Assembly: GCF_010731115.1 (NCBI RefSeq)
Contig: NZ_AP022616.1
Span: forward strand, 5,084,001 to 5,148,000
DNA: 64,000 bases
Origin: Mycolicibacterium phocaicum
GTDB taxonomy: Bacteria > Actinomycetota > Actinomycetes > Mycobacteriales > Mycobacteriaceae
Direction: 5' to 3'
The translations under genes and the position numbers were made by a program. Each line of letters opens with the position of its first letter. Position 1 is the stretch's first letter. Positions 55,729-63,989 of the stretch are shown one piece after another. Below the pieces are notes generated by a model. The model made no database searches. It had not been told where the DNA came from and saw nothing but the letters and a program-made list of their open reading frames with translations.

Positions 55729-56497
55729 GTGCACGATGTGGTGGGCGTGGGTGCGTCCGGGTGGGGCGCCGCATTTGATGCAGCACTGATCGCGCAGATA
55801 TAGCGCTTTGCGTAGGTGCGGTGGGAACAGGCGTTTCTCGCGGCTCATGTCGAGGGGTACGTGTTCGCCGTCGACGATGATCGTGGTGACGGTGGTGTCG
55901 CAGGTGAGCCGGTCCAGGGTCATGGTGCTGATCGATCCGATGAATTCCAGCGTGGCCAGGTCCGGAGTGTCGGCGGGCACCGTCACCAACAACTGCGTCC
56001 GCGGCGCCGACGCGACATCCCCGCCGCGGGCGGCGATGTCCAACACCGCCTCCAGCGCATCAGCGCGCCGTCTGCCGGCCGTGCGGGTGTCGGGGCTGCC
56101 GTCGGGTTCGGGCCGCGGCGCCGACAGTTCTTCCATCGCCGCGATGTATTTGGCGCCGACTTCGGCATCCAGGTCCGCGCGGACCTGGACCCTGCCGTCG
56201 CTGGTGATGCGGTGTTCGGCGGTGTTGATCGAGCGGTCCTCGGCGGCCGGCAGCCCACCCTCGGCGGCCGCGTGCCGGTTGCCCAACCGCCGGGCCCGGT
56301 CGGCGATCGCCGCGGGGGTGGCGCCGGAGAAGAACTGCCCCAGCAGGTCGGTCACCTGCGCAAACCGGGCCGCCTCATCCACTGGACCTGGCGAGCGGGC
56401 TCGTATGTGGTTGATGCCTTTGACGATCGCATCGACATGTTCACCGGAGATCGCCCCGTCGCCGGCGTGCGCCGAGAGCGTGGGCAGCGCCGGCAGC
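55729..56497 (-). pseudogene. DUF222/HNH (13E12-type) gene, 5' exon truncated by Tn7-like element
   Basis: Reading from 56496 towards 55729 gives LPALPTLSAHAGDGAISGEH, VDAIVKGINHIRARSPGPVD and EAARFAQVTDLLGQFF, typical DUF222, then RVQVRADLDAEVGAKYIAAM, PADTPDLATLEFIGSISTMT, CCIKCGAPPGRTHAHHIVH. The N-terminal part of DUF222 is missing: at 56498 the frame meets the end of the transposon. Exon 2 is at 53365-53568 beyond the group II intron. The missing N-terminus should lie at the far end of the transposon if insertion was simple, but it is not found in this window. Confidence 0.85.
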
Positions 56498-56504
56498 TGT
56501 CCGT

Positions 56505-56569
56505 TCTCATTTGATCTGTTGTTTTCTCAAATGAGCTGATATATCGGCGTGCCTTTCTCATTTGACCTG
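56505..56569 (+). repeat. Three TnsB-site-like direct repeats at transposon left end
   Basis: Copies of TCTCAWWTGANCTG at 56505-56518 (TCTCATTTGATCTG), 56525-56538 (TCTCAAATGAGCTG) and 56556-56569 (TCTCATTTGACCTG). Multiple short direct repeats behind the TGT terminus are the hallmark of Tn7-type ends, where TnsB binds. The third lies 22 bases before the tnsA start, so TnsB may also repress the operon. Confidence 0.8.
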
Positions 56570-56591
56570 ATACAGGCATTATCTTTGGGGC

Positions 56592-57329
56592 ATGTCGACG
56601 CTGGCTGTGGGTGCCCGGGTCGATTCGTTCTGCGGCGCTGAGCTGGAGGTCGCCATGGATGGTCAGCGCTCCCGGCTGCCGTTGGAGCGAGCCTGTGCGA
56701 TCGGTTTCGATACCGATTGCGGTCCGGTCCGGCGGTTTCCTTCGTTTCGCGGGCAACGCAATTTTCCTGGTTCGTGGTGGTTGACCGGTACTCGCACCCA
56801 TGTCGGTTATGAATCGTGGCTGGAGCGCGATCATGTGATGGCTTTTGACGCCGACCCTGATGTCATTGGCGTTGCCTCGCAACCGTTTCGGATTCATTGG
56901 CCCGATGGGCGCCATCATGTTCCGGACTTCTACGTCCGGCGCTCTGATGGCACCGTGTTGATCGTTGACGTTCGCGCTGATGACCGCATTAAGCCGGCCG
57001 ACGCCGAACTGTTTGCCTGGTCCGAGGTGGCGTGCTCGGCCGTGGGTTGGCGTTATCGCCGCGTCGGTGCGCTCGATCCCATCCTGGCGGCCAACCTGCG
57101 GTGGCTGTCGGGTTACCGGCATTCGCGGGTGCTGCGCCCGGGCCTGGCGGCCGAGCTGCTCGCACATTTCGCCCAGGAGCGGCCGTTGCTGGCGGGCGCG
57201 AAGGCGGTCGGCAACCAGGTAGCGGCGTTACCTGTGCTGTTTCACTTGTTGTGGCACCGGCGGTTGGTGGCGGATTTGACGCTGTCGGTGCTCGACGATC
57301 AGACCTCCGTGGTCGCGGCCGCAGCATGA
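56592..57329 (+). CDS. tnsA: TnsA-like transposase endonuclease subunit
   Basis: 245 residues. A restriction-endonuclease-like fold with acids at Glu74/Glu78 (VGYESWLERD), Asp112 in HHVPDFYVRR and the strand VLIVDVRAD, where the usual catalytic Lys position is Arg128. TnsA cleaves the 5' ends of the transposon, complementing TnsB. The C-terminal about 100 residues (LAANLRWLSGYRHSRVLRPG) would contact TnsC. The ATGA overlap with tnsB at 57326 indicates translational coupling. Confidence 0.85.
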   Translation: MSTLAVGARVDSFCGAELEVAMDGQRSRLPLERACAIGFDTDCGPVRRFPSFRGQRNFPGSWWLTGTRTHVGYESWLERDHVMAFDADPDVIGVASQPFRIHWPDGRHHVPDFYVRRSDGTVLIVDVRADDRIKPADAELFAWSEVACSAVGWRYRRVGALDPILAANLRWLSGYRHSRVLRPGLAAELLAHFAQERPLLAGAKAVGNQVAALPVLFHLLWHRRLVADLTLSVLDDQTSVVAAAA

Positions 57330-59418
57330 CCAGTGGGCGCAGCGGCGTGATCGGGGTGGGCGACGAAATCCGGTTGGGTGCACAGGTTTTCACCGTCGCT
57401 ACCCTGTCAGGTCAGACAGTCCGGCTGATCGACGCGGTGGGCGAACGTCGCGTGATGTCGTTGTCGGCGCTGTTGGCTGATCCCTCGTTGGCGGTGCTGG
57501 CTGGGTCGCGGCCGGCGTTGTGGTCGGCAGCCGTGCTTGATGGTGTTCCTGATGAGGTCGCCCGCCGTGCCCAGTGGTGGGAGCGGCACGTGGTGGAGGT
57601 GTTGACCGGCCGCCCCCCTGGCATCGAACCGGGATGGGCGCCCCGGCCACAGTTCGATCCGGCGACGCGTTCGTTGCGCCAACGTGAGATCGCCAAGCTC
57701 GCCGAATTGCACGCGGCCGGCGAGGAGATGACGTTGCTGACGTTGCAGCGCCAGCGCCGCCGGTATGAGGATATGGGCCTGCTGGGCCTTGTCGACGGCC
57801 GCTACCGGGCGCGCCGCCCGGTGTTAGGCCGCGTCGATGAGCGCGTGGTCGCGGTGGTGCGGCGGCTGATCGACGAGGAAACCGACATGTCGACCGGCAC
57901 GGTAAGCCGGCTGCGCCGCCGCGTGGAAAAGGCCCTGGTAGCCGAATACGGGCCCGAGAACGCGCCGAAAGTCCCGGCGCAGGCCACGTTCTATCGGCTG
58001 GTTAACCGCCTCGCTGAGGGCCGGCACACCTTCGGATCGGCGCGTACGCGCCGATCGCTGGCCAAACAACCCGAGGGCCCATTCGGCGCGGTGACGGTTG
58101 CCCGCCCAGGTGAGATGGTCGAGATTGATTCGACGCCACTGGATGTGCGGGTCGTCCTTGACGACGGTGTGGTCGATCGGGTTGAGCTGACCGCCATGGT
58201 CGATAGCGCAACCCGCACGATTGTGGCGGCGGTGTTGCGGCCCACGACCAAGTCGGTTGATGCCGCGCTGCTGTTGGCGAGGGCCTTGACCCCCGAGCCG
58301 ATGCGTCCCGGATGGTCGGACGCGCTGCGGATGTCGCGGTCGGTGCTGCCGCACCGCAGCCTCACCGATGTCGACCAGCGCCTAGCCGATGCCGCCGCAC
58401 GGCCGGTGATCGCTCCCGAAACGATCGTGTTCGATCACGGGAAAGCGTTTCTGTCACAAACATTTCGGCAGGCCTGCTGCTCATTGGGTATCAATCTGCA
58501 GCCCGCGCACCCCGACACCCCCACCGATAAGCCGAAAGTGGAACGCACTCTGCAGTCGGTGGCGACGTTGTTCGCCCAGCACGTCGCGGGCTACGTCGGT
58601 TCCAGCGTCGAATACCGGGGCAAGAACGCCGACCAGCAGGCGGTCTGGTCGATGCTGGAACTGCAAGCGCTCCTGGATGAGTGGATCGTCGCGGTGTGGC
58701 AGAACCGCCCCCACGATGGGTTGCGTGATCCGGTGACGCCAGGAAAGGCGTTGACCCCCAACGAAAAATACGCGGCATTGGTGGAGATCGCCGGGTACGT
58801 GCCGGTGCCGTTGTCGGCCGATGACTACATCGAGCTGCTGCCGACCACCTGGCGCACGATCAACTCCTACGGGATCCGGGTCAACAACCGCACCTACGAT
58901 GCCCGCGCATTGAACCCCTACCGTCGGCAAGACTCCGGCGTGCGATCGCATAACGGCCAGTGGGAAGTGCATTACGACCCTACGACGTGTCGCGGATCTG
59001 GGTGCGTAATCACCACGACGGCGGGTGGATCACCGCCGTATGGAAACACCTGCGCAGCACGCCCGTTCCTTTCGGTGAAGCGGCGTGGCGCCAGGCCCGC
59101 ATCATCGTTGCCCAGCGCGGCCGCGACCACGTCACCGAATCGGAGATCGCCGCCGCGGCCGACGCCCTTCTTGATCGCGCGCAACACGGCCCCACCGGCG
59201 ACGATGAAACACCGCCACCGGCAAGTTCAGCGGCGCGACGAACTGCGGCGCGCACCCGCGCCACCGGCGATCCGTCATGGCCACGCCCCGCGGTTGAGGC
59301 GTCGGAGGCTGCTGTGCCCGCTGGGCCGCAGGAATTCGATGAGGATGACGACATCGCCGAGGTCATTCCGCTGCCCGTGTTCGATGCCCGTAAGGAGGCT
59401 GAGCAATGGCGTTGGTGA
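57326..59418 (+). pseudogene. tnsB: TnsB-like DDE transposase, frameshifted near residue 551
   Basis: From ATG 57326. The Mu/TnsB-type integrase core has Asp268 (MVEIDSTPLDVRV), Asp370 (IVFDHGKAFLSQ) and Glu406 (DKPKVERTLQS), the DDE triad. The C-terminal beta-barrel runs to NGQWEVHYDP at 58978. There one base is missing in a C run (GACCCTAC; GACCCCTAC would read on), and the true C-terminus YDVSRIWVRNHHDGGWITAV continues in another frame to the stop at 59418. TnsB joins 3' ends to the target. The lost tail of about 145 residues includes the region that normally recruits TnsC, so the element is probably inactive unless this is a sequencing error. Confidence 0.85.
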
Positions 59419-60421
59419 GCCCGATCAGTCAGCTCGAAGATCGACGACAACCCACCACCACTTTGGAGGGCTGGCGGCGGTTCATCGATGCCGACCGACC
59501 CGAGTTCACGCTGCTACCGGAGCAGGAATGGGCGGGGCTGGACGATGTGAGCCGGATGGCCTACAACGAGGCGCGGGTGGCCCATCACTCCGAACTTGTG
59601 GTGGTCACTACCTCGGCGATCCAGAAGATCACCAACGAAGGCCAGTTGCTGACGCTGCTCAATCAGCGCGAGATCGGCGCCCGGCGCGGGCTGATTGTTT
59701 CCGGTGGCGCCGCGACCGGAAAGACCACCGCGATCAAACAACTCGGCCGTTTCCACGAGCTGCGGATACGGGCCCGTTTCACTGACACCGCCCGCATCCC
59801 GGTCGTCTATGTGACCGCACCCCCGAAAGGATCGCCCCGCAAGCTGGCGATGGAATTCGCCCGGTTCCTCGGGCTGCCGCCGGTCCGGTCGCGGATGAAT
59901 GTCACTGATATCGCTGACGCGGTCTGCCAGGTGCTCATCGACGCCCGCACCGATGTGGTCGTGGTTGATGAGATTCATAACCTGAACCTCGATACTCGTG
60001 CCGGAGAAGAACTTTCCGACCATTTGAAGTACTTCACCGAGCACCTGCCCGCCACGTTCATCTACGCCGGGATCGATGTGGAACGCTCTGGGTGTTCACC
60101 GGCACCCGGGGCCGGCAACTCGCCGGCAGGTGCGCGGTGATCAACACGTCCGCCTTCCCGTATGGCCAGGAGTGGAAACCGTTGGTCGCCGCCATGGAAA
60201 GTACGTTGCGGCTGCATCGCCACGAGCCTGGAACCCTGGTCAAGCAGGCCAAATACCTTCATCAGCGCACGGGCGGGATGATCGGCAGCCTGGCGCATTT
60301 GATCCGTTCGGCTGCGATCCGGGCGATGCTCGATCAAACCGAACAGATCACTCGTGAATCGATGGACAGTGTGCTCATCGACTACGCCGCCCAGACCTCC
60401 GCGCAGCGCAGCGCCAGCTGA
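59406..60421 (+). pseudogene. tnsC: TnsC-like AAA+ ATPase, frameshifted near residue 229
   Basis: From ATG 59406. The AAA+ core has Walker A SGGAATGKTTAIKQL, Walker B DVVVVDEIHNLNLDTRAGEE and sensor-like PATFIYAGIDVER. At 60090-60092 a G is missing in a G run (CTCTGGGTGTTC; GGGGTG would read on), after which the frame ends at 60140. The proper C-terminus FTGTRGRQLAGRCAVINTSA and HQRTGGMIGSLAHLIRSAAI continues in the other frame to 60421. TnsC links target selector and transposase. Overlaps the tnsB 3' end by 13 bases. Confidence 0.85.
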
Positions 60422-60427
60422 TCAGAT

Positions 60428-61282
60428 ATGACGGCGGTGAGTGTGCGCTGGCCCGAACCGGCTGTTCGGGCTCTACCGCGACCGGTCACCGCATTCCAGT
60501 TTGAAACCGTTCATTCCTTCATCACGCGGCTTGCGCACGCCAATCATGTTGCGCCACAGGACTTACGCGGATACGCCGCCCGCCCGGGTGACTACTATCC
60601 CAACACCGAGCGTCTCGGATTGCTCAGTGGATATCCGCCCGCGGTACTGCTGAACCGATTGCGGGGCCTGCGCCCGGATGAGCGTGACGCCACCCGTCAA
60701 CGGGCACGATCACGGCCGGCGTGCCGCTGGTGTTGCGCCCGGCGCGGCGTGAACGAACCCGTTCACTGCTGGTTTCCCGACCACGTGACCGCGTGTTATC
60801 GCCATTACCGCTGGATCGGCCCGTCCGCGAACACCTGGGATGATCAAGTGTCACTGACCGGCCACCATGGCGTGATCGCCGCCGCCAGGAGGCACGCGCG
60901 CCTGCACCGGCTCCATCATCCCGACATCATCGAGGCCGCACTGAACGACGCACTGCGCATCGTCATGCGGCAGCGTCGCCTCGACGGCCAGCCCGAGTGC
61001 GATATCACCAACGCCAGCCCATCGGCACGATGGGCTACCGCCAAAGACGTACGCACACACCTGACGACCTACCCGCAGGTCATCACTGTCGCCGGAGCCA
61101 TCATCGCCCATCGGCCACTACTGCTGAACGCCGGCAACGAAAACCTTGTCATCGCAGCGTTTCTCGCCCGTGCATACATGGCGTTCCACCCGAAGACTGA
61201 CAGCGTCGAGGAAGCACTGCGGTGCTGGCTCTACGACCAACAGATCATCCGCCGCTCACGTCATGGCGCCCGCAATGGTTAG
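60428..61282 (+). CDS. tniQ: TniQ/TnsD-family target-selection protein
   Basis: 284 residues from ATG 60428, six bases after tnsC. The N-terminal TniQ domain has PVTAFQFETVHSFITRLAHA and LRGYAARPGDYYPNTERLGL. Its zinc finger is CRWCCARRG with a second pair in HCWFPDHVTACYRHYRWIG. The C-terminal part is helical and short compared with the about 500-residue TnsD. TniQ proteins direct Tn7-like elements to a target, here possibly DUF222/13E12 genes. Intact reading frame. Confidence 0.87.
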   Translation: MTAVSVRWPEPAVRALPRPVTAFQFETVHSFITRLAHANHVAPQDLRGYAARPGDYYPNTERLGLLSGYPPAVLLNRLRGLRPDERDATRQRARSRPACRWCCARRGVNEPVHCWFPDHVTACYRHYRWIGPSANTWDDQVSLTGHHGVIAAARRHARLHRLHHPDIIEAALNDALRIVMRQRRLDGQPECDITNASPSARWATAKDVRTHLTTYPQVITVAGAIIAHRPLLLNAGNENLVIAAFLARAYMAFHPKTDSVEEALRCWLYDQQIIRRSRHGARNG

Positions 61283-61414
61283 CCCCACACAGCGATCCGC
61301 GATCGGCTCACCTTGATGGCGACATCCTCGAGACCGGTGCCAACGCCCACCGCGTGGACGACAGCACTTAAAACACATACCGCCCCCGAGATCGCCGCAC
61401 GTAGACTTGACTGT

Positions 61415-61693
61415 GTGGGGGACGTGATCGAAGTTGACAGTCAGGGATTGGGTGTGCTGGCCGCACAGTGCGACCAGGCGAGCAACGCGCTGAACATCGT
61501 CCCCGCTCCCATGGCGGGTCCGGCCCGCCAGGCTACCGCGACCGCAGTCGCTGGCGCCTACACCGACTTTCACGCCGCAGCTGGAGTTCTGGCCGCCCGA
61601 GCCACGTCAACGGGGTACAAGCTGCGCACCGCCAGTGGCCTCTACCACACGACCGACGACGAGTCTGCACAGAACTTGACGAGGGAGCTCTGA
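61415..61693 (+). CDS. EspC-like type VII secretion target
   Basis: 92 residues from GTG 61415; ATGs further upstream give residues that do not resemble the family. It has MGDVIEVDSQGLGVLAAQCD, ATAVAGAYTDFHAAAGVLAA and KLRTASGLYHTTDDESAQNL. These match the small helical ESX-1-secretion-associated (EspC/DUF2580) proteins that are exported with larger partners. YHTTDDE resembles the YxxxD/E export signal. It is followed one base after its stop by the putative effector gene, so the two should be co-expressed and perhaps co-exported. Confidence 0.8.
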   Translation: MGDVIEVDSQGLGVLAAQCDQASNALNIVPAPMAGPARQATATAVAGAYTDFHAAAGVLAARATSTGYKLRTASGLYHTTDDESAQNLTREL

Positions 61694-61694
61694 G

Positions 61695-62408
61695 ATGCCG
61701 AACGTCAACACCGCTGGGCTGCCGGGCCTGTCGCAGATCACCGAATGGGACACCACGCACCTGCAGACCGCGGCCCGTGACTGGTCGGCGGCCGCGCAGC
61801 GATGGGAGGACCATTTCACCGTGATCCACCAGGGCACGCTCTCGCCAGGCGGCACCGTGTGGGAAGGACCCGCAGCCGATGCGGCGGCCGACCGGACTTT
61901 CGGCGACCTGGTGAAAGTGCGCGGTGCCGCCAACTGCTTGTACGACGCCGCGGGTGTTGCCCGCAACGGCGCCGATGAGCTGGCGTGGGCCAAAGGCCGT
62001 GTGCTGGAAGCGGTCACCGACGCCCAAGAGGCGCAGTTCGTCGTCACCGAGAACCTGTCGGTCAGCGACCCGACCACCACCGTGCTGATGCGCGGCTGGG
62101 AAACCCGGCAAGCACAGGCACAGGAGCATGCCGCCGAGATCGTTTCGCGAGCAACGATTCTCGCCGCGACGGACCGGGAGGTAGCCGGCAAAATCACGGC
62201 CGCGCTAGCCCCGCTGCGTGAGCTGCGGTTCGACGAGCCCACGGACTCTCCGGTCCAGTTGGACGGCTGGCACTCGGCGCCGCCGACGGGCATCGTGTGG
62301 TGCCGAGACCATCCTGGTGGCGGATTCATGTGCCGCGAATTGCTACCGAACGGCACGATCTCAATATTCGCGTCACCGACCGACATCAGTGGCCACTGGC
62401 CGGACTGA
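61695..62408 (+). CDS. T7SS-effector-like protein with N-terminal helical domain
   Basis: 237 residues. Residues about 15-190 are helical with GGTVWEGPAADAAADRTFGD, a WXG-like turn (WEG), similar to the N-terminal export domains of EspB/CpnT or WXG-type effectors. The last about 45 residues (DGWHSAPPTGIVWCRDHPGG, GGFMCRELLPNGTISIFASP) form a small beta-rich domain with two Cys that is too short to assign. Position after an EspC-like gene and before a small possible partner gene suggests an effector/immunity cassette. No signal peptide. Function unknown. Confidence 0.65.
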   Translation: MPNVNTAGLPGLSQITEWDTTHLQTAARDWSAAAQRWEDHFTVIHQGTLSPGGTVWEGPAADAAADRTFGDLVKVRGAANCLYDAAGVARNGADELAWAKGRVLEAVTDAQEAQFVVTENLSVSDPTTTVLMRGWETRQAQAQEHAAEIVSRATILAATDREVAGKITAALAPLRELRFDEPTDSPVQLDGWHSAPPTGIVWCRDHPGGGFMCRELLPNGTISIFASPTDISGHWPD

Positions 62409-62423
62409 CGAGAGGCACCCACG

Positions 62424-62759
62424 ATGGATGGCAACGAACCACAATATGTGCTGGTAGTGCGGCCCCAGGCCAAGCAGCACACCGACCAGACGTGGACGGC
62501 CTGGTACCCGAAATCGGACTGGTCAGTGACCGGCACCACCAAATCCGAAGCGCTACAGGAACTCCGGAGCGAGTTCGAGCGGCGACTATCGGCTGGCCTG
62601 GCCAACAACGAGCCTGACGACGCGCTCCTGGCTGAGCACCTCGCCGCCCCTATTCCTGGGGTATACGCCATCGAGCACGCGGCCTATATGCGGATGCGCA
62701 GCGGCCCGAACTTCCAGCAGACACTCGACGCCTATATCGAGCAGTTGGACGCCGGGTAG
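62424..62759 (+). CDS. Small HicB-like protein, possible immunity/antitoxin
   Basis: 111 residues. The N-terminal half has the pattern of a HicB-like partial RNase-H fold (WTAWYPKSDWSVTGTTKSEA then LQELRSEFERRL), without a C-terminal DNA-binding domain. The rest is helical (DALLAEHLAAPIPGVYAIEH, MRMRSGPNFQQTLDAYIEQL). It lies 15 bases after the effector-like gene. There is no HicA-type toxin next to it, so a role as cognate immunity or chaperone for the upstream protein is the simplest idea, but it is inference only. Confidence 0.55.
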   Translation: MDGNEPQYVLVVRPQAKQHTDQTWTAWYPKSDWSVTGTTKSEALQELRSEFERRLSAGLANNEPDDALLAEHLAAPIPGVYAIEHAAYMRMRSGPNFQQTLDAYIEQLDAG

Positions 62760-63350
62760 CAACACCAACGCCAGATTGAGTGCAGTCTGGGTGGCTGGCC
62801 GGGCTGTCCCAGTTGAGGATGATGTGCTGGCCGCCGGCAAAGGCGCCCTGTGGTCATCACCCACCGCGACTCCACCATCTCCGTGGGTGGCCGATCTCGG
62901 TGATCCGCAGGCGGCCCGCATCTGGCTGTTGATGTGATGGGGCGGCGACTTCAGGGTCGATGCTGCTGCTTAACACCGTGGTTGCGTCCACTTGGTCGCC
63001 TAACGATAGACATGGAAGCAACCGTTCCCCATCCATCGGCGAAATGATCATATCCCCGGCGTGCAGGCTCGGAGAAGATCCGCTGGCAGTCTGGGGCGAC
63101 CAAAATGGGTGCCGGCACGCTATACGCGCCAACCGATGTTGGCGCTGATGCCGCGGCGTCCCACTGACAGTGACATCGACCGACTGAAAAGCCTTTTCGC
63201 CCAACAGCACCGAGCCGCGGGTATCGGACGTCGACATCGCCGCCGCAGTCATGGCCATCACCGACAGCATGGCCCGAACCGAAATCGATCACATGACGCT
63301 GGGAGGCGGCCGCCCGCGCCGATCCGGCGCCGCAGCGCCGCACACCTGGT
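62760..63350. other. Non-coding interval with gene debris
   Basis: About 590 bases without a supportable gene. Open frames on both strands lack starts with ribosome binding sites and codon bias. A short plus-strand stretch at about 63200-63355 reads PRVSDVDIAAAVMAITDSMA and RTEIDHMTLGGG, which looks like a decayed gene end, but I cannot name it. No right end of the Tn7-like element was found here. Confidence 0.5.
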
Positions 63351-63357
63351 ACTAATG

Positions 63358-63374
63358 TACGTAGTACGTACGTA
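63358..63374. promoter_or_regulatory. Repeated TACGTA operator-like element
   Basis: TACGTAGTACGTACGTA: two adjacent TACGTA units plus a third overlapping, including a perfect 10-bp palindrome TACGTACGTA (63365-63374). Just upstream, ACTA-N7-TAGT (63351-63365) forms a second dyad loosely like BlaI/CopY boxes. It lies 30-50 bases before the MPT63-like gene and suggests repressor control. Confidence 0.45.
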
Positions 63375-63404
63375 GATTATGTGAGAGGGCGTGTTCAGGT
63401 GTAC

Positions 63405-63989
63405 ATGGTTCGACGGATGGTGGTGGCGGCAGCCGGGATGTTCGGCTTGGCGATGATGGGGGCACCGCTGGCCGCGGCGGCCGAGACGTGTCCGCATCAG
63501 ATGGGGTCGGCGCAGCACCTGCCCGACGCCGGTGGCGGCGCGGCGGCCGACTGGACGCTGACCGGTCTGCACCCCAGCGCCGACCCGGCTCCCGGATACC
63601 CGCTGGCCGGGCGGTTGTGGGAGGCCACCGTGACGGTGCGGGCGGTGTCGGGTGCGGTGACTCCGATGATCCCGAACTTCAGCGCGATGGGTGAACAGCA
63701 CGCCCAGTATCCGGTGTTGTGGCAGCTGGCCAGCCCGTCGGGTATCTCGGCGGCCACCCTCGCGCAGGGGCAGAGTGCCACGGGCAAGGTGTACTTCGAC
63801 GTGACTGGGGCCGACCCGATGATGGTGACGTATTCCGCCGGTGGGCCCAAGCCGGCGATGATGTGGTGCGACATGGCGGCGATGGCGCCGATGATGTCCA
63901 AGCCGATGCCCATGCCGATGGACGACTGCCCCTGCTGCGACGGCGGCTGCGATTGCTGCGACAACAAAGGCATGAACAACGGAATGTAG
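63405..63989 (+). CDS. MPT63-family secreted protein with Met/Cys-rich tail
   Basis: 194 residues from ATG 63405 (GTG 63399 and GTG 63381 are possible starts). The signal peptide MVRRMVVAAAGMFGLAMMG ends near AAAAE. Residues about 45-150 match MPT63/DUF1942 immunoglobulin-like proteins: PGYPLAGRLWEATVTVRAVS, YPVLWQLASPSGISAATLAQ and SATGKVYFDVTGADPMM. After WCDM the protein has an added tail with Met-Pro repeats and Cys pairs (MPMPMDDCPCCDGGCDCC), typical of copper or other soft-metal binding, and absent from MPT63. It may bind metal outside the cell. The upstream palindromes suggest induction. It is possibly cargo of the Tn7-like element. Confidence 0.85.
   Translation: MVRRMVVAAAGMFGLAMMGAPLAAAAETCPHQMGSAQHLPDAGGGAAADWTLTGLHPSADPAPGYPLAGRLWEATVTVRAVSGAVTPMIPNFSAMGEQHAQYPVLWQLASPSGISAATLAQGQSATGKVYFDVTGADPMMVTYSAGGPKPAMMWCDMAAMAPMMSKPMPMPMDDCPCCDGGCDCCDNKGMNNGM

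Larger units (their letters stand above)
56498..61282. mobile_element. Tn7-like element, left end and core genes (right end not located)
   Basis: Begins with TGTCCGTTCTCATTTGATCTG's first three bases TGT at 56498, the usual 5'-TGT terminus, inside the DUF222 gene. Core genes are tnsA (56592), tnsB (57326, frameshifted), tnsC (59406, frameshifted) and tniQ (60428), all plus strand, tightly spaced. This is the heteromeric cut-and-paste Tn7-like module common in actinobacteria. No matching right end was found before 64000, so cargo may include the T7SS-like and MPT63-like genes downstream. End coordinate given is that of tniQ only. Confidence 0.8.

Noticed and set aside
58970-58990. Programmed ribosomal frameshift in tnsB
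   Set aside because: No slippery heptamer or downstream pseudoknot is visible at GACCCTAC, and tnsC has a similar single-base gap, so mutation or sequencing error is simpler.
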